A DNA stretch of 39,777 nt from an uncultured Mycoplasmatota bacterium (GCA_947574085.1 CANPIH010000005.1:1-39777); one strand, 5' to 3'. Positions 1-9,534 are shown, counted from the stretch's first letter. Translations and numbers: made by a program. The notes: generated from the sequence alone by a model not told the origin.

Positions 1-21
1 TTCTTTTAATTGTACATTCAT
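1..21 (-). CDS. start of a divergent gene (first 7 codons only)
   Basis: On the minus strand a GAGGAAG ribosome binding site lies 5 bases before an ATG at position 21, and the frame reads M-N-V-Q-L-K-E to the window edge. Too little is present to name a product. It would be transcribed divergently from the GluRS-like gene. Confidence 0.45.
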
Positions 22-114
22 TTATTCTTCCTCTTGTTTTTATTTTATCATTTTTTTGGCTGTTTTTATAGAAAATTTGATATCTAAATCTTTATAAAAA
101 CTTTGAGTATATAA

Positions 115-144
115 TTTACTAATTATAACAATACATGCTATAAT
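115..144 (+). promoter_or_regulatory. promoter of the GluRS-like/cysS operon
   Basis: TTTACT (115-120), an 18-base spacer and a perfect TATAAT (139-144) place transcription start about 17 bases before the start codon. No T-box or other leader fits in so short a 5' UTR, unlike many Firmicute synthetase operons. Confidence 0.6.
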
Positions 145-167
145 TTACTTAGAAAGAAGGAAGAATC

Positions 168-1535
168 ATGATGAAAACAAGATTTATGATATTTCCTAAT
201 AAAAAAATGGATATTGAAGATTTAAGAGATGCTTTATTTTCTTATCTAATTGCAAAACATGATAAAGGCAAATTTGTTGTAACAGTAGAAAATTTTAATC
301 AAAATGTATCTGAAACTGAAATTAAAAACTGTATTTCTATTTTAGATTTTTTTGGCTTCCATTATGAAGAAATATTACCAAATAAAGAAAATATTTATAA
401 AGCGTATGCAGAAAAATTAGTGAAAAGTGGTAAAGCGTATTATTGTTTCTGTACGCAAGAAGAGCTAAATAAAAAACGAATGGAAGCGAGTGAAAAGAAG
501 ATTTCTTATCAATACGATAGAACGTGTAGAAATTTTCCAAAAGATGAGGCGAGACGTAAGATTTTAATTGAAGAAAATTATGTAATACGGCAAGCTATGC
601 CTAACGAAGGTCAAACAACATTTCATGATTTGGTTTATGGAGATATTACAACCTTAAATAGTTGCTTGGAGGATCAAATTTTAATAAAAAGCGATGGAAC
701 TCCTACATATAATTTTGCTAATGTAATAAATGATACATTCTTAAATATAACTCATGTAACCATGAGTGAAGATTTATTAACAAGTACACCTAAATATTTA
801 TTATTGTATGAAAATTTAGGGTTTTCAGTTCCAAAATTTATTCATTATCCAAAAATTATTACAAAATTTGAAAATATTTTAATGGATTTGTTAAACCAAG
901 GTTTTTTAAAAGAAGCTATTTTAAATTATATTGCTCTTTTGGGATGGAGTCCAAAATCCACGAAAGAATTTTTTTCTTTAGAAGAATTGATACTAAATTT
1001 TGATTACAATCATATAAATAAAAGACCAGCTATTTTTGATATTAAAAAATTAAAATGGTTTAATCATCAATATATAATGAAATTAAGTGATGAAGATTAT
1101 TTGGCTTTTGTAAGACCTTATTTAGAGCGATTTTATAATGTAGAAGATAAAAGTGAAGAATGGATTCATTATTTATTGTTATTGTTCAAAAATCAAATTA
1201 ATTTTGGTACTGAAATTGCTCTTACTACTCATATGTTTTTTACACCTCTTATAGATTTAGAAGAGAAAGAAGTTTCTAATTTAAAGGGGGATAATAAAAT
1301 AATGGAGGCATTAAAAATATTTAAAGAGGAAGTAAAAAAGACATCTGTTTGGAATGTAGATAGTATAAAAAAGGTTTTAGAGTTTGTAAAAGCAACAACG
1401 AACGCTACTGGGAAAACTTTGTATATGCCAATTCGTATTTCTGTTACAGGAAAAAAGCAAGGTCCTAATTTAATAGACTGCTTATATTTATTAGGGAAAG
1501 AAAAGATTTTAGAAAGATTAAACATTGTTGTTTAA
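168..1535 (+). CDS. glutamyl-tRNA synthetase-like protein lacking class I catalytic motifs
   Basis: The 455-aa product is GluRS-like along its whole length. It has the Rossmann start (TRFMIFP, RDALFSYL), a conserved SDGTPTYNFANVIND block near 175, STPKYLLLYENLGF near 206, LNYIALLGWSP near 252, and an all-helical anticodon-binding C-terminus. The catalytic signatures are gone. The HIGH position reads DIED (residues 15-18). The Arg of the usual RGEE is replaced, giving MSED (199-202). The KLSKR segment is absent: PKIITKFENIL runs directly into the helix before ALLGWSP. The gene sits where gltX usually lies, just before cysS, but such a protein should not adenylate glutamate. The sound reading frame and full length argue against plain decay. 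It may be a paralogue with a binding or regulatory role, with a real gltX elsewhere. The start (ATG 168 or 171) follows GAAGG. Family assignment is strong; the loss of activity is inferred from the missing motifs. Confidence 0.85.
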   Translation: MMKTRFMIFPNKKMDIEDLRDALFSYLIAKHDKGKFVVTVENFNQNVSETEIKNCISILDFFGFHYEEILPNKENIYKAYAEKLVKSGKAYYCFCTQEELNKKRMEASEKKISYQYDRTCRNFPKDEARRKILIEENYVIRQAMPNEGQTTFHDLVYGDITTLNSCLEDQILIKSDGTPTYNFANVINDTFLNITHVTMSEDLLTSTPKYLLLYENLGFSVPKFIHYPKIITKFENILMDLLNQGFLKEAILNYIALLGWSPKSTKEFFSLEELILNFDYNHINKRPAIFDIKKLKWFNHQYIMKLSDEDYLAFVRPYLERFYNVEDKSEEWIHYLLLLFKNQINFGTEIALTTHMFFTPLIDLEEKEVSNLKGDNKIMEALKIFKEEVKKTSVWNVDSIKKVLEFVKATTNATGKTLYMPIRISVTGKKQGPNLIDCLYLLGKEKILERLNIVV

Positions 1536-1557
1536 AAATAGAGAAAGGAAACATAGT

Positions 1558-2868
1558 ATGAAAATATTTAATACTTTAACAAATCAATTAGAAGAATTTA
1601 TTCCTATTACTGATGGAGTTGTTAATATGTATGTTTGTGGACCAACGGTTTATAATTATGCTCATGTTGGAAATATGTATCCAGTAATTGTTTTTGATAT
1701 GGTATATCGTTATTTAACATATAAAGGATATAAAGTTAATTATGCGTCAAATTTTACGGATGTGGATGATAAAATCATTAAGGCAGCAATAGAGCTTTCC
1801 ACTACAGAAAAAGAAATTACTGATAAATTCATCAAAGCGTATTTAGAAGAACTCCAAGATTTAAATTGTTTAGAAATTGATTATAGACCTCGTGTAACAG
1901 AAACGATGGATAGTATTATAAATTTCATTTCTTTATTACTTGAAAAAGGATACGCTTACAAAAGCGGAGATGACGTTTATTTTAGAGTGAATAAAATTCT
2001 AGATTATGGTTGTTTATCCAAACAAAAATTAGAAAGTTTGGAACAAGGGAAACGAATTGAAATAGTAGATGAAAAAGAAAGCCCTTACGATTTTGTATTG
2101 TGGAAAAAAACTAGTGAAGGAATTACTTGGAACGCTCCTTTTGGAATAGGAAGACCTGGGTGGCATACTGAATGCGTTGTAATGATTCATGATATTTTTA
2201 AAGAAAAAATTGATATTCATGGTGGAGGCGTTGATTTGAAATTTCCTCATCATGAAAACGAAATAGCTCAAAGTAAAGCTGCATGGGATCATAACTTAGC
2301 TAATATATGGATGCATAATGGTCACATCATGGTAGAAGGCGAAAAGATGAGCAAGAGTTTAAATAATTTTATTTTAGCTAAAGATTTGAGAAAAGATTAT
2401 TCAAGTAATGTTATACGATTGGCTTTTTTAAAGAACCAATATCGAACTCCTCTTGATTTAACAAAAACTACATTTACAGAATGCGAAACTATTAATGAAA
2501 AAATTGAAAACGCTTTAAAACAAGCTCATACAAAAATAGAAATGTCTGCGATCGAAGTTGGAAAAGTTAAAAATGACGAAAAAATCGATGAAATTATGGA
2601 TAATGATTTTAATACACCTAATTTAATTACTTACCTTTTAGATTTACTAAAAGAATTAAATACCCAGATGAGAAATAACACAGATATTTCACAAACATAT
2701 GATAAAATATTATTAGTAAATTCGATATTAGGACTCAGCTATGAATTTAAAAAATTTAACGATGATGATAAAAAAATGTATCAGATTTGGTTAAAAGCTC
2801 GTAGTGATAAAGATTTTACAAAAGCAGATTTTTTAAGAGAAGAATTAATAAAAAGAAATATTTTATAA
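1558..2868 (+). CDS. cysS: cysteinyl-tRNA synthetase
   Basis: This class I synthetase charges tRNA-Cys. Visible are the zinc/HIGH region MYVCGPTVYNYAHVGN near residue 20, the Zn-binding block with GWHTECVVM and the HHENEIAQS stretch near 220, and the KMSKSLNNF loop near 253. I start it at ATG 1558, after GAAAGGAAAC, giving 436 aa. The longer ORF in the track starts upstream at a TTG that overlaps the previous gene and adds a tail not seen in the family. The C-terminus stops at REELIKRNIL, so the last 10-15 residues common in bacterial CysS (the segment after the IRDEL-type helix) are missing. It lies 22 bases after the GluRS-like gene and is probably cotranscribed with it. Confidence 0.95.
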   Translation: MKIFNTLTNQLEEFIPITDGVVNMYVCGPTVYNYAHVGNMYPVIVFDMVYRYLTYKGYKVNYASNFTDVDDKIIKAAIELSTTEKEITDKFIKAYLEELQDLNCLEIDYRPRVTETMDSIINFISLLLEKGYAYKSGDDVYFRVNKILDYGCLSKQKLESLEQGKRIEIVDEKESPYDFVLWKKTSEGITWNAPFGIGRPGWHTECVVMIHDIFKEKIDIHGGGVDLKFPHHENEIAQSKAAWDHNLANIWMHNGHIMVEGEKMSKSLNNFILAKDLRKDYSSNVIRLAFLKNQYRTPLDLTKTTFTECETINEKIENALKQAHTKIEMSAIEVGKVKNDEKIDEIMDNDFNTPNLITYLLDLLKELNTQMRNNTDISQTYDKILLVNSILGLSYEFKKFNDDDKKMYQIWLKARSDKDFTKADFLREELIKRNIL

Positions 2869-2878
2869 GAGGTAGTCT

Positions 2879-3556
2879 ATGGATTTTATAATTTTAATTT
2901 TTATGCTTATTATTCCAGCTATTGCACAAATGGGAGTTACATCAAATTATAATAAATATAAAAATATTGAAAATAAGAAAAAAATAACAGGTTTTGAAGT
3001 AGCAAGAAAGATTTTAGATAAAAACGATTTAAAAGATATTTACATTGTAGAAATCAAAGGAAATTTAACTGATCATTACGATCCAAAACGAAAAGTAGTA
3101 CGTTTATCAAGCGATGTTTTTCATGGTTCAAGTATTGTAGCTTTATCGGTTGCGGCTCATGAATGTGGGCATGCTATTCAAGATAAAGTAGGCTATACTT
3201 ATTTGCGTATTCGAAGCCTTATTTTCCCTTTAGTTCATTTTGCTACAGGACTTTCTTACTTTGTTATTTTTTTAGGTCTCTTGATGGAATCTTTAAATAT
3301 AGTATGGTTGGGAATATTGCTAGTTGGAACAGGACTTATTTTTCAGTTAGTGACATTGCCAGTAGAATATGATGCAAGTAAAAGAGCAAAAATGGAAATA
3401 GAAAGTTTAGAATTAGCAAATAAGGAAGAGCAAGAAGGAATAGCTAAAATGCTTTCTGCTGCAGCAATGACCTATCTGGCGGGAGTAGTAACAAGTGCAT
3501 TAGAAATTTTAAGATTAGTTGTCATTTTTTTAGGAAATCAGAACGATAGAAGATAA
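2879..3556 (+). CDS. membrane zinc metallopeptidase, YugP family
   Basis: The 225-aa protein has an N-terminal membrane segment (residues 1-17), a zinc-binding HECGHAIQ motif near residue 94, two hydrophobic segments at about 110-165, and the typical LPVEYDASKRA block that follows in the YugP/COG2738 family. YugP-type proteins are predicted membrane-embedded zinc peptidases of unknown substrate. It begins 10 bases after cysS with an AGAGGT ribosome binding site, so it is likely the third gene of that operon. Family confidence is high; its biological role is not known. Confidence 0.88.
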   Translation: MDFIILIFMLIIPAIAQMGVTSNYNKYKNIENKKKITGFEVARKILDKNDLKDIYIVEIKGNLTDHYDPKRKVVRLSSDVFHGSSIVALSVAAHECGHAIQDKVGYTYLRIRSLIFPLVHFATGLSYFVIFLGLLMESLNIVWLGILLVGTGLIFQLVTLPVEYDASKRAKMEIESLELANKEEQEGIAKMLSAAAMTYLAGVVTSALEILRLVVIFLGNQNDRR

Positions 3557-3623
3557 AAATTTTTAACAAAGAAGTAAAAATACTAAAATAAAATTAAAGG
3601 TATTAGAAAAAAGGGTGTGAAAT

Positions 3624-4385
3624 TTGAAAGCATTGATAACAGGAGCTAGTAGCGGAATTGGAAGAGATATTGCCTATTATTTGGCAAAACAAGGTTATGA
3701 TTTAATAATTGTGGCACGAAGAAAAGAAAGACTAGAAAAAATAAAAGAAAATGTAAAGGTAAAAGTGAAAATTGTTGTTTTAGACTTGCTAAATGAAAAA
3801 AATGTTTTTAAATTATATGAACAAGTAAAAAAAGAAAATATTGACATTCTAATAAATAATGCTGGATTTGGATTGTTTGGAATGTTTGACAAAACAGATT
3901 TAAAACGAGAACTTGAAATGATTGATTTAAATATTAAAGCTTATCATATCCTTACAAAATTATTTTTAAAAGACTTTAGGAAAAGAAATAGTGGTTATAT
4001 ATTAAATGTTTGTTCTAGTGCTGGCTTCTTGGCTGGACCTAGACTAAATACTTATTACGCTACTAAAAATTATATTACAAAATTGACAATGGCAATATAT
4101 GAAGAATTAAAACATCAAAAAATTCAGGTTCATATCAGTGCTTTGTGTCCTGGACCTGTTGCTACTGAATTTAATCAAGTGGCTCATGGCTTTTTTAACT
4201 TAAAAGAAATGTCTAGTAGTAAAGTAGCTAAATATGGAATTGACAAAATGTTTCAGAAAAAATTAATTATTGTTCCTGGATGGAGTGTAAAATTAGGCTT
4301 ATTTTTTAATCGTTTTATTCCTTGGAAATTGTCATTAGCAATTCTATATAAAATTCAAAAAAGAAAATATTCTGAAGAAAAATAA
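3624..4385 (+). CDS. short-chain dehydrogenase/reductase
   Basis: This is a classical SDR of 253 aa. It has the NAD(P)-binding TGASSGIG at residues 6-13, the NNAG motif (INNAGFG) near 88, the catalytic Ser in LNVCSSAGF near 137, and YYATKNY supplying the Tyr and Lys (YxxxK) near 151-155. PGPVATEF follows, as in the DltE/YqjQ-like group. Substrate cannot be told from sequence. The start is TTG 3624 with AAGGGTG upstream; the in-frame GTG further up is followed at once by a stop. The C-terminus is basic (IQKRKYSEEK). Confidence 0.9.
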   Translation: MKALITGASSGIGRDIAYYLAKQGYDLIIVARRKERLEKIKENVKVKVKIVVLDLLNEKNVFKLYEQVKKENIDILINNAGFGLFGMFDKTDLKRELEMIDLNIKAYHILTKLFLKDFRKRNSGYILNVCSSAGFLAGPRLNTYYATKNYITKLTMAIYEELKHQKIQVHISALCPGPVATEFNQVAHGFFNLKEMSSSKVAKYGIDKMFQKKLIIVPGWSVKLGLFFNRFIPWKLSLAILYKIQKRKYSEEK

Positions 4386-4420
4386 TTGTTTTATGGTATA
4401 CTATTTATAAGGTGGTTGTA

Positions 4421-5596
4421 GTGCAAAAATTAAAAAATAATAAAAGTCTTTGTTTGCTAATTTTCTTAGCTTTATTTGGTTTTTCAATTGGAGTATTTGA
4501 TAATTATCGTGAATTATGGATGAATGCCAATTCCTTATCCACTTCAACCATAAGTCATGTAATCAGTATTTCATGTGTGGTAACTGTATTTGTTTTATTT
4601 TATTTTACGATTCGGGTTTCTGCTAACAAATTAAAATGGGGAATTTGTATTTCGCTTGCGTGTAACATGATTACAGGAACAGCTTTGATATGTTTAAATG
4701 GCTCAGACAATTTCTTTTTGATTAAATTTTTAATGTTTTTCAATATAGCATTTAGCCAATTGATTCTTGCAAGTGTATATCCATTAATGATGAATATAAG
4801 CAAAGACGATGTAGTTTATACAAAAAAAATTTTTATTGAATCTTTATTTAGTAAACTAGGTTTTTTATTTGTAGCTATGCTTCTAGGAAAAACTATTTTT
4901 CATATTTTTGTGGATTACAATATATGCTTATTCCTATCTGTAGTCTTTAATTTTTTCGCTTTATTCTTATTAGTGTCTATTCAAATAAATGGTAGAAACA
5001 CTGCAAAATTTAATTTGCAAAAAACAATACGCTATTTTAATAAACATAAAATATTTTACTTTTTCTTATTTGTAAATTTCTTGGGAGATATGATTTGGGG
5101 AGCTATTTTTGGTATGCCTATGTTGCTTTTAACAAATAATTTAGATTTTTCTTCTAATTTTGCTAGCTTTTTAATTTTGGGTTTAGGAATATGTTCTAGT
5201 TTTTTATCAATGATTGTAGTTAAATATTTACGCTTTGATAATGAACATAAAAACTTTTTTGTTAAATTTGGAATTCGATTGCTTCTTTATGTTCTTGTTT
5301 TCATAACCAATAGCAAATTAATATTATTTATAACATTAATTTATTTATTAATAACAGATTGCTTGTATGGCTTTATTTTTGGTGGTTATTTTATTAATGC
5401 AATTGATGAAAAGTATTCTTTATTTTTAACAACCTTGAAATATTGCAGTAGTCTTTTGGGTAAAGCCGTAGGAACGTTTTTTTGCGGAATCGTATTTCAT
5501 TTCAATTTACGTATGTTTATCATACCAGCTTTAGTTATAAGTATTATTCATTACGTATTTGCTACTTTTTTAATTATTAAAAAAGAGAATTGTTAA
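4421..5596 (+). CDS. 12-TM MFS-like membrane protein
   Basis: The protein is about 391 aa with about 12 hydrophobic segments in two halves, joined by a basic loop (NGRNTAKFNLQKTIRYFNKHK near residues 190-210), the layout of a major facilitator superfamily transporter. I see no signature that fixes the substrate. I choose GTG 4421 because AAGGTGG lies 5-6 bases upstream; the track's GTG 4412 is inside that ribosome binding site. A TATACT box at 4397-4402 could give its own promoter between the SDR and this gene. Function beyond transport is unknown. Confidence 0.7.
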   Translation: MQKLKNNKSLCLLIFLALFGFSIGVFDNYRELWMNANSLSTSTISHVISISCVVTVFVLFYFTIRVSANKLKWGICISLACNMITGTALICLNGSDNFFLIKFLMFFNIAFSQLILASVYPLMMNISKDDVVYTKKIFIESLFSKLGFLFVAMLLGKTIFHIFVDYNICLFLSVVFNFFALFLLVSIQINGRNTAKFNLQKTIRYFNKHKIFYFFLFVNFLGDMIWGAIFGMPMLLLTNNLDFSSNFASFLILGLGICSSFLSMIVVKYLRFDNEHKNFFVKFGIRLLLYVLVFITNSKLILFITLIYLLITDCLYGFIFGGYFINAIDEKYSLFLTTLKYCSSLLGKAVGTFFCGIVFHFNLRMFIIPALVISIIHYVFATFLIIKKENC

Positions 5597-5699
5597 TAAA
5601 GAAGTATAGACAAAATGATTTACGTTTAAATTTTATAACCAAATTTAAAATGAATATTGTTTTAATATAAAAATTTCTGAAAAGGAATTCTTTTTTTTC

Positions 5700-5728
5700 T
5701 TGTAATGTGAACAAACGTATGCTATAGT
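5700..5728 (+). promoter_or_regulatory. uvrA promoter with an SOS-like LexA/DinR site in the spacer
   Basis: TTGTAA (5700-5705), exactly 17 bases, then TATAGT (5723-5728). The spacer contains TGAACAAACGTATG (5708-5721), which matches the Bacillus-type SOS consensus CGAACRNRYGTTYC at about 11 of 14 positions, with the left half-site GAAC intact and the right half degenerate. A LexA dimer here would block RNA polymerase. SOS control of uvrA is established in Bacilli; use of this exact site is inference. Confidence 0.55.
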
Positions 5729-5793
5729 AATTTTGCAAATAAAAAAGCCAAAATGTGGTAAAATAAGTAACACTATGGAAGAGGTAATTGAAA

Positions 5794-8610
5794 ATGAAAA
5801 ACGATAGAATAGTAATACGTGGAGCAAGAGAAAATAATTTGAAAAATATAGATTTAGAACTGCCAAAAAATAAGTTAATAGTAATGACTGGAGTATCAGG
5901 ATCTGGAAAAAGTTCTTTGGCTTTTGATACAATATATGCAGAAGGGCAAAGAAGATTTGTAGAGAGTTTATCAAGCTACGCACGTCAATTTTTAGGGGGT
6001 AGTGATAAGCCAGATGTTGATAGCATTGATGGACTTTCACCAGCCATTGCAATAGACCAAAAAACAACCAATAATAATCCTCGTAGTACAGTGGGAACGG
6101 TTACTGAAATCTACGATTATTTAAAACTATTGTATGCAAGAATTGGAACTCCCTACTGTCCTAATCATCATGAACCAATTACTCATCAAAGTATTGAAGA
6201 AATGACCAATAAAGTTATGAACTTTGAAATAGGTTCAAAAATAGAAATTTTAGCTCCAGTTGTAAAAAATGAAAAAGGAATGCATCAGGAACTTTTGGAA
6301 AATTTGCGTCGCGATGGATTTACTAAAGTTAGAGTTAATGGAGAAATGCGTTCATTAGATGAAGAAATTCTTTTAGAAAAAAATATGAAAGATACAATAG
6401 AAGTGATTGTGGATCGTATTGTTTTAAAAGAAGAAGAAAGAAGTCGAATTTTTGAAGCAATTGAAAACAGCACAAAACTTGCAGATGGGCTTGTTTTAAT
6501 ACATCAAATTGGAAAAGAGGAAATGCTTTGGAGTGAAAAATTTGCTTGTGTAAACTGTAATTATTCTTTACCAGATTTAGAACCAAGAATGTTTTCTTTT
6601 AATGCACCATTTGGAGCATGTCCAGAATGCAAAGGATTAGGATTTAAAACAGCAATTTCAGAAGAATTATTAATACCAGATTCTTCTCTGACGCTAAACG
6701 AAGGTGCTATTTCTACCATGTCTGATGATCAAAATATATTTTATACTGACGTAAAAACCGTTTGTGATTTTTACAAAATTGATATGAATAAACCTTTTAA
6801 AAATTTAACCAAAAAAGAGAAACAAATTTTGTTTTTTGGAACTAATGAAGAATTAAATTTTGAATATACTGCTAAAAATGGCAATAAAAGATACGTAACT
6901 CGTTGTTTTGAAGGTATAATTAATAATTTAGAAAGACGTTATTTAGAAACTTCTTCCACTTGGATAAGAGAATGGCTGGATAATTATATGATGGAAATTG
7001 AATGCCCAGAATGCCATGGAGCAAGATTAAAAGAAAGCGTTTTAAATGTTTATGTTGATAAGAAAAATATCTATGAAATGACGAAAATGAGCATTGGTAA
7101 ACTTTTAGAATTTATTAAAAATTTAAAATTGAATAAAGAACAAATGGAGATTAGTCGTTTAATTGTCAAAGAGATTATCAATCGCTTAGAATTTTTAAAG
7201 AACGTAGGTTTAGATTATATTACATTGGATCGTATGGCTGGGACTTTATCTGGTGGAGAATTGCAAAGAATTCGTTTAGCTACTCAGATAGGTAGCAAAT
7301 TATCGGGGGTTTTGTATGTATTAGATGAGCCTAGTATTGGTTTGCATCAAAGAGATAATGACAAATTAATTGCTTCTTTAAAAGAGATGGTTGATTTAGG
7401 AAATACATTGATTGTTGTAGAACATGACACTGATACTATGATGGCTGCTGATTATTTGGTAGATGTTGGGCCAGGAGCTGGACGTGAAGGAGGAAAAATA
7501 GTTGCTGCTGGGACACCTATTGAAATCATGAAAAATAAAAATTCATTGACAGGAAAATATTTATCTGGAAAAGAAAAAATAGAAGTTCCTAAATCTAGGA
7601 GAAAAGGTAATGGTAAATTTATTGAAATAATTGGAGCTAGTGAACATAATTTAAAGGAGATAGATATAAAAATACCTCTTGGAAAATTTGTATGCGTTAC
7701 AGGAGTGTCTGGATCTGGAAAAAGTTCTTTGGTAAATGAAATACTTTACAAATCAGTCTTTAAAAGTTTGTATCCAAAATCAAAGGTTATATCTGGTAAG
7801 TGTAAAAAAATAAAAGGATTGAAAGAAATTGATAAAGTAGTTCAAATTTCTCAAGATCCTATTGGTAGAACACCAAGAAGCAATCCTGCAACTTATGTAG
7901 GTGTTTTTGATAACATTCGTGATTTATTTGCTGAGATGAAAGAAAGTAAAATTCGTGGATTTGATAAATCAAGATTTTCCTTTAACGTAAAAGGAGGAAG
8001 ATGCGAGGCTTGTTATGGAGATGGCGTCAAAAAAATAGAAATGCATTTTTTACCAGACGTATATGTACCTTGTGATGTATGTAAAGGAACCCGTTATAAT
8101 AAGGATACTTTAAACATAAAATTTAAGGATAAAAATATTTCTGAAGTTTTAGGACTTCGTGTAGAAGAAGCACAGGAATTTTTTGCTAGTATTCCCAAAA
8201 TAAAATCAAAGCTGGATATTATGATGGACGTAGGACTCTCTTATGTAGAATTAGGAGCAGGTGCCCCCACCCTTTCAGGTGGTGAAGCTGGACGTGTTAA
8301 GTTAGCTAAAGAACTTCAAAAAAAACCTACAGGAAAAAGTTTATTTATTTTAGATGAACCAACAACTGGGTTGCATTCAGATGACATTAAAAAGTTAATT
8401 ATTATTTTACAAAGAATTGTGGATAATGGAGATACTGTAGTAGTTATTGAACATAATCTGGACGTTATTAAAGTGGCAGATTATATAATCGACTTAGGTC
8501 CAGAAGGTGGCGATGGCGGAGGAAATATTGTTGCAACTGGAACGCCAGAAGAAATTATTAAAAATGAAAATTCTTATACTGGAAAATATTTAAAAAAATA
8601 TTTAAAATAA
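5794..8610 (+). CDS. uvrA: excinuclease ABC subunit A
   Basis: UvrA is the damage-sensing ATPase of nucleotide excision repair and loads UvrB onto lesions. This copy is complete at 938 aa. It has Walker A GVSGSGKSSLAFDT near 31 and a second GVSGSGKSSLVNE near 640, two ABC signatures (TLSGGELQRIRLA near 485 and TLSGGEAGRVKLA near 827), Walker B LDEPSIGLH and LDEPTTGLH, and the zinc-finger cysteines CVNC...CPEC and CEAC...CDVC. ATG 5794 is 8 bases after AGAGGT. The track's start at TTG 5788 lies only two bases from that site and is unlikely. Its partner uvrB in this window is frameshifted (16191-18139), so this intact UvrA may lack a working partner unless that shift is corrected or uvrB lies elsewhere. 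Confidence 0.97.
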   Translation: MKNDRIVIRGARENNLKNIDLELPKNKLIVMTGVSGSGKSSLAFDTIYAEGQRRFVESLSSYARQFLGGSDKPDVDSIDGLSPAIAIDQKTTNNNPRSTVGTVTEIYDYLKLLYARIGTPYCPNHHEPITHQSIEEMTNKVMNFEIGSKIEILAPVVKNEKGMHQELLENLRRDGFTKVRVNGEMRSLDEEILLEKNMKDTIEVIVDRIVLKEEERSRIFEAIENSTKLADGLVLIHQIGKEEMLWSEKFACVNCNYSLPDLEPRMFSFNAPFGACPECKGLGFKTAISEELLIPDSSLTLNEGAISTMSDDQNIFYTDVKTVCDFYKIDMNKPFKNLTKKEKQILFFGTNEELNFEYTAKNGNKRYVTRCFEGIINNLERRYLETSSTWIREWLDNYMMEIECPECHGARLKESVLNVYVDKKNIYEMTKMSIGKLLEFIKNLKLNKEQMEISRLIVKEIINRLEFLKNVGLDYITLDRMAGTLSGGELQRIRLATQIGSKLSGVLYVLDEPSIGLHQRDNDKLIASLKEMVDLGNTLIVVEHDTDTMMAADYLVDVGPGAGREGGKIVAAGTPIEIMKNKNSLTGKYLSGKEKIEVPKSRRKGNGKFIEIIGASEHNLKEIDIKIPLGKFVCVTGVSGSGKSSLVNEILYKSVFKSLYPKSKVISGKCKKIKGLKEIDKVVQISQDPIGRTPRSNPATYVGVFDNIRDLFAEMKESKIRGFDKSRFSFNVKGGRCEACYGDGVKKIEMHFLPDVYVPCDVCKGTRYNKDTLNIKFKDKNISEVLGLRVEEAQEFFASIPKIKSKLDIMMDVGLSYVELGAGAPTLSGGEAGRVKLAKELQKKPTGKSLFILDEPTTGLHSDDIKKLIIILQRIVDNGDTVVVIEHNLDVIKVADYIIDLGPEGGDGGGNIVATGTPEEIIKNENSYTGKYLKKYLK

Positions 8611-8712
8611 TTTTTATTTTTTACAATTTATAAAAAAATTTAAATATTGTTTATATTTCTTTTAAATAAAATAATATTTTGTTATAATTCAACATAGGAA
8701 GATGGTGTTATT

Positions 8713-9525
8713 ATGAATCCAATACTATTTAACGTATTTGGTCTTGAAATTAGATGGTATTCTGTTTTACTTTTAATTGCGATTGGCTTTGGTTTATTTT
8801 TATTAATAAAAGAAGGAAGACGTTATGAGTACTCAAAAGACTTTTTATTTAATCTTGCTTTTTGGGTTATTATTTTTGCTTTTATAGGAGCTAGAATTTA
8901 TTACGTTATTTTTAATTACAAATACTATTTAAATGATCCTATTAGTATATTAAGAGTTTGGGAAGGTGGTCTTGCCATTCATGGCGGATTAATTGGGGGC
9001 TTTATAACTTTAGTTCTTTACTGCCGTAAATACCATACTCGTATTTCAAAAATGACTGATATGATAACAATTCCATTATTATTAGGTCAAGCAATAGGAA
9101 GATGGGGAAATTTCTTTAATGGGGAAGCACATGGAAGTGCCACAACTTTGCTGGCTTTACAAAATAAGCATATTCCAGAATTTATTATAAACGGTATGCA
9201 TATAAATGGAGTATACTTTCATCCTACATTCTTTTATGAATCCCTTTGGTGTTTATTAGGAGTATTTGTTTTATTTGTAATGAAACAATACAAATATTTA
9301 AAAGTTGGACAATTATCAAGCATTTATTTAATGTGGTATAGTGTGGGGAGATTTTTTATAGAATCTTTACGAACCGATTCATTAATGTTGGGAGGGTTTA
9401 AAGTAGCACAACTTGTATCGGTTGCTTTATTCCTTCTAGGTTTATTAATTTTTATGATTTTAAGCAGAAAAGGAAAATTTGAAGATTTGTATACAGAAGT
9501 AAAAGGAAAAGAAATTATTTTTTAA
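8713..9525 (+). CDS. lgt: prolipoprotein diacylglyceryl transferase
   Basis: Lgt transfers diacylglycerol to the lipobox cysteine of prelipoproteins in the membrane. The 270-aa product has about seven membrane segments and the family signature GRWGNFFNGEAHG near residues 134-146. It also has the HGGLIGG block (residues 94-100) that contains the essential His, and the C-terminal GRFFIESLRTDS block. It begins with AGGAAG upstream and ends 9 bases before trxB. An lgt-trxB pair is common in Firmicutes. A likely client, the L,D-transpeptidase lipoprotein with an ISGC lipobox, is encoded just downstream. Confidence 0.95.
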   Translation: MNPILFNVFGLEIRWYSVLLLIAIGFGLFLLIKEGRRYEYSKDFLFNLAFWVIIFAFIGARIYYVIFNYKYYLNDPISILRVWEGGLAIHGGLIGGFITLVLYCRKYHTRISKMTDMITIPLLLGQAIGRWGNFFNGEAHGSATTLLALQNKHIPEFIINGMHINGVYFHPTFFYESLWCLLGVFVLFVMKQYKYLKVGQLSSIYLMWYSVGRFFIESLRTDSLMLGGFKVAQLVSVALFLLGLLIFMILSRKGKFEDLYTEVKGKEIIF

Positions 9526-9534
9526 GGAGAAAAT

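Noticed and set aside
1525-1560. Upstream TTG start for cysS
   Set aside because: It overlaps the previous gene, lacks a ribosome binding site and adds residues not expected in CysS. ATG 1558 has a good site.
5645-6067. 140-aa minus-strand ORF over the uvrA start
   Set aside because: It is antisense to uvrA and its promoter, has no ribosome binding site, and reads as hydrophobic low-complexity sequence typical of AT-rich shadow frames. The other minus-strand ORFs lying over + genes were left out for the same reason.
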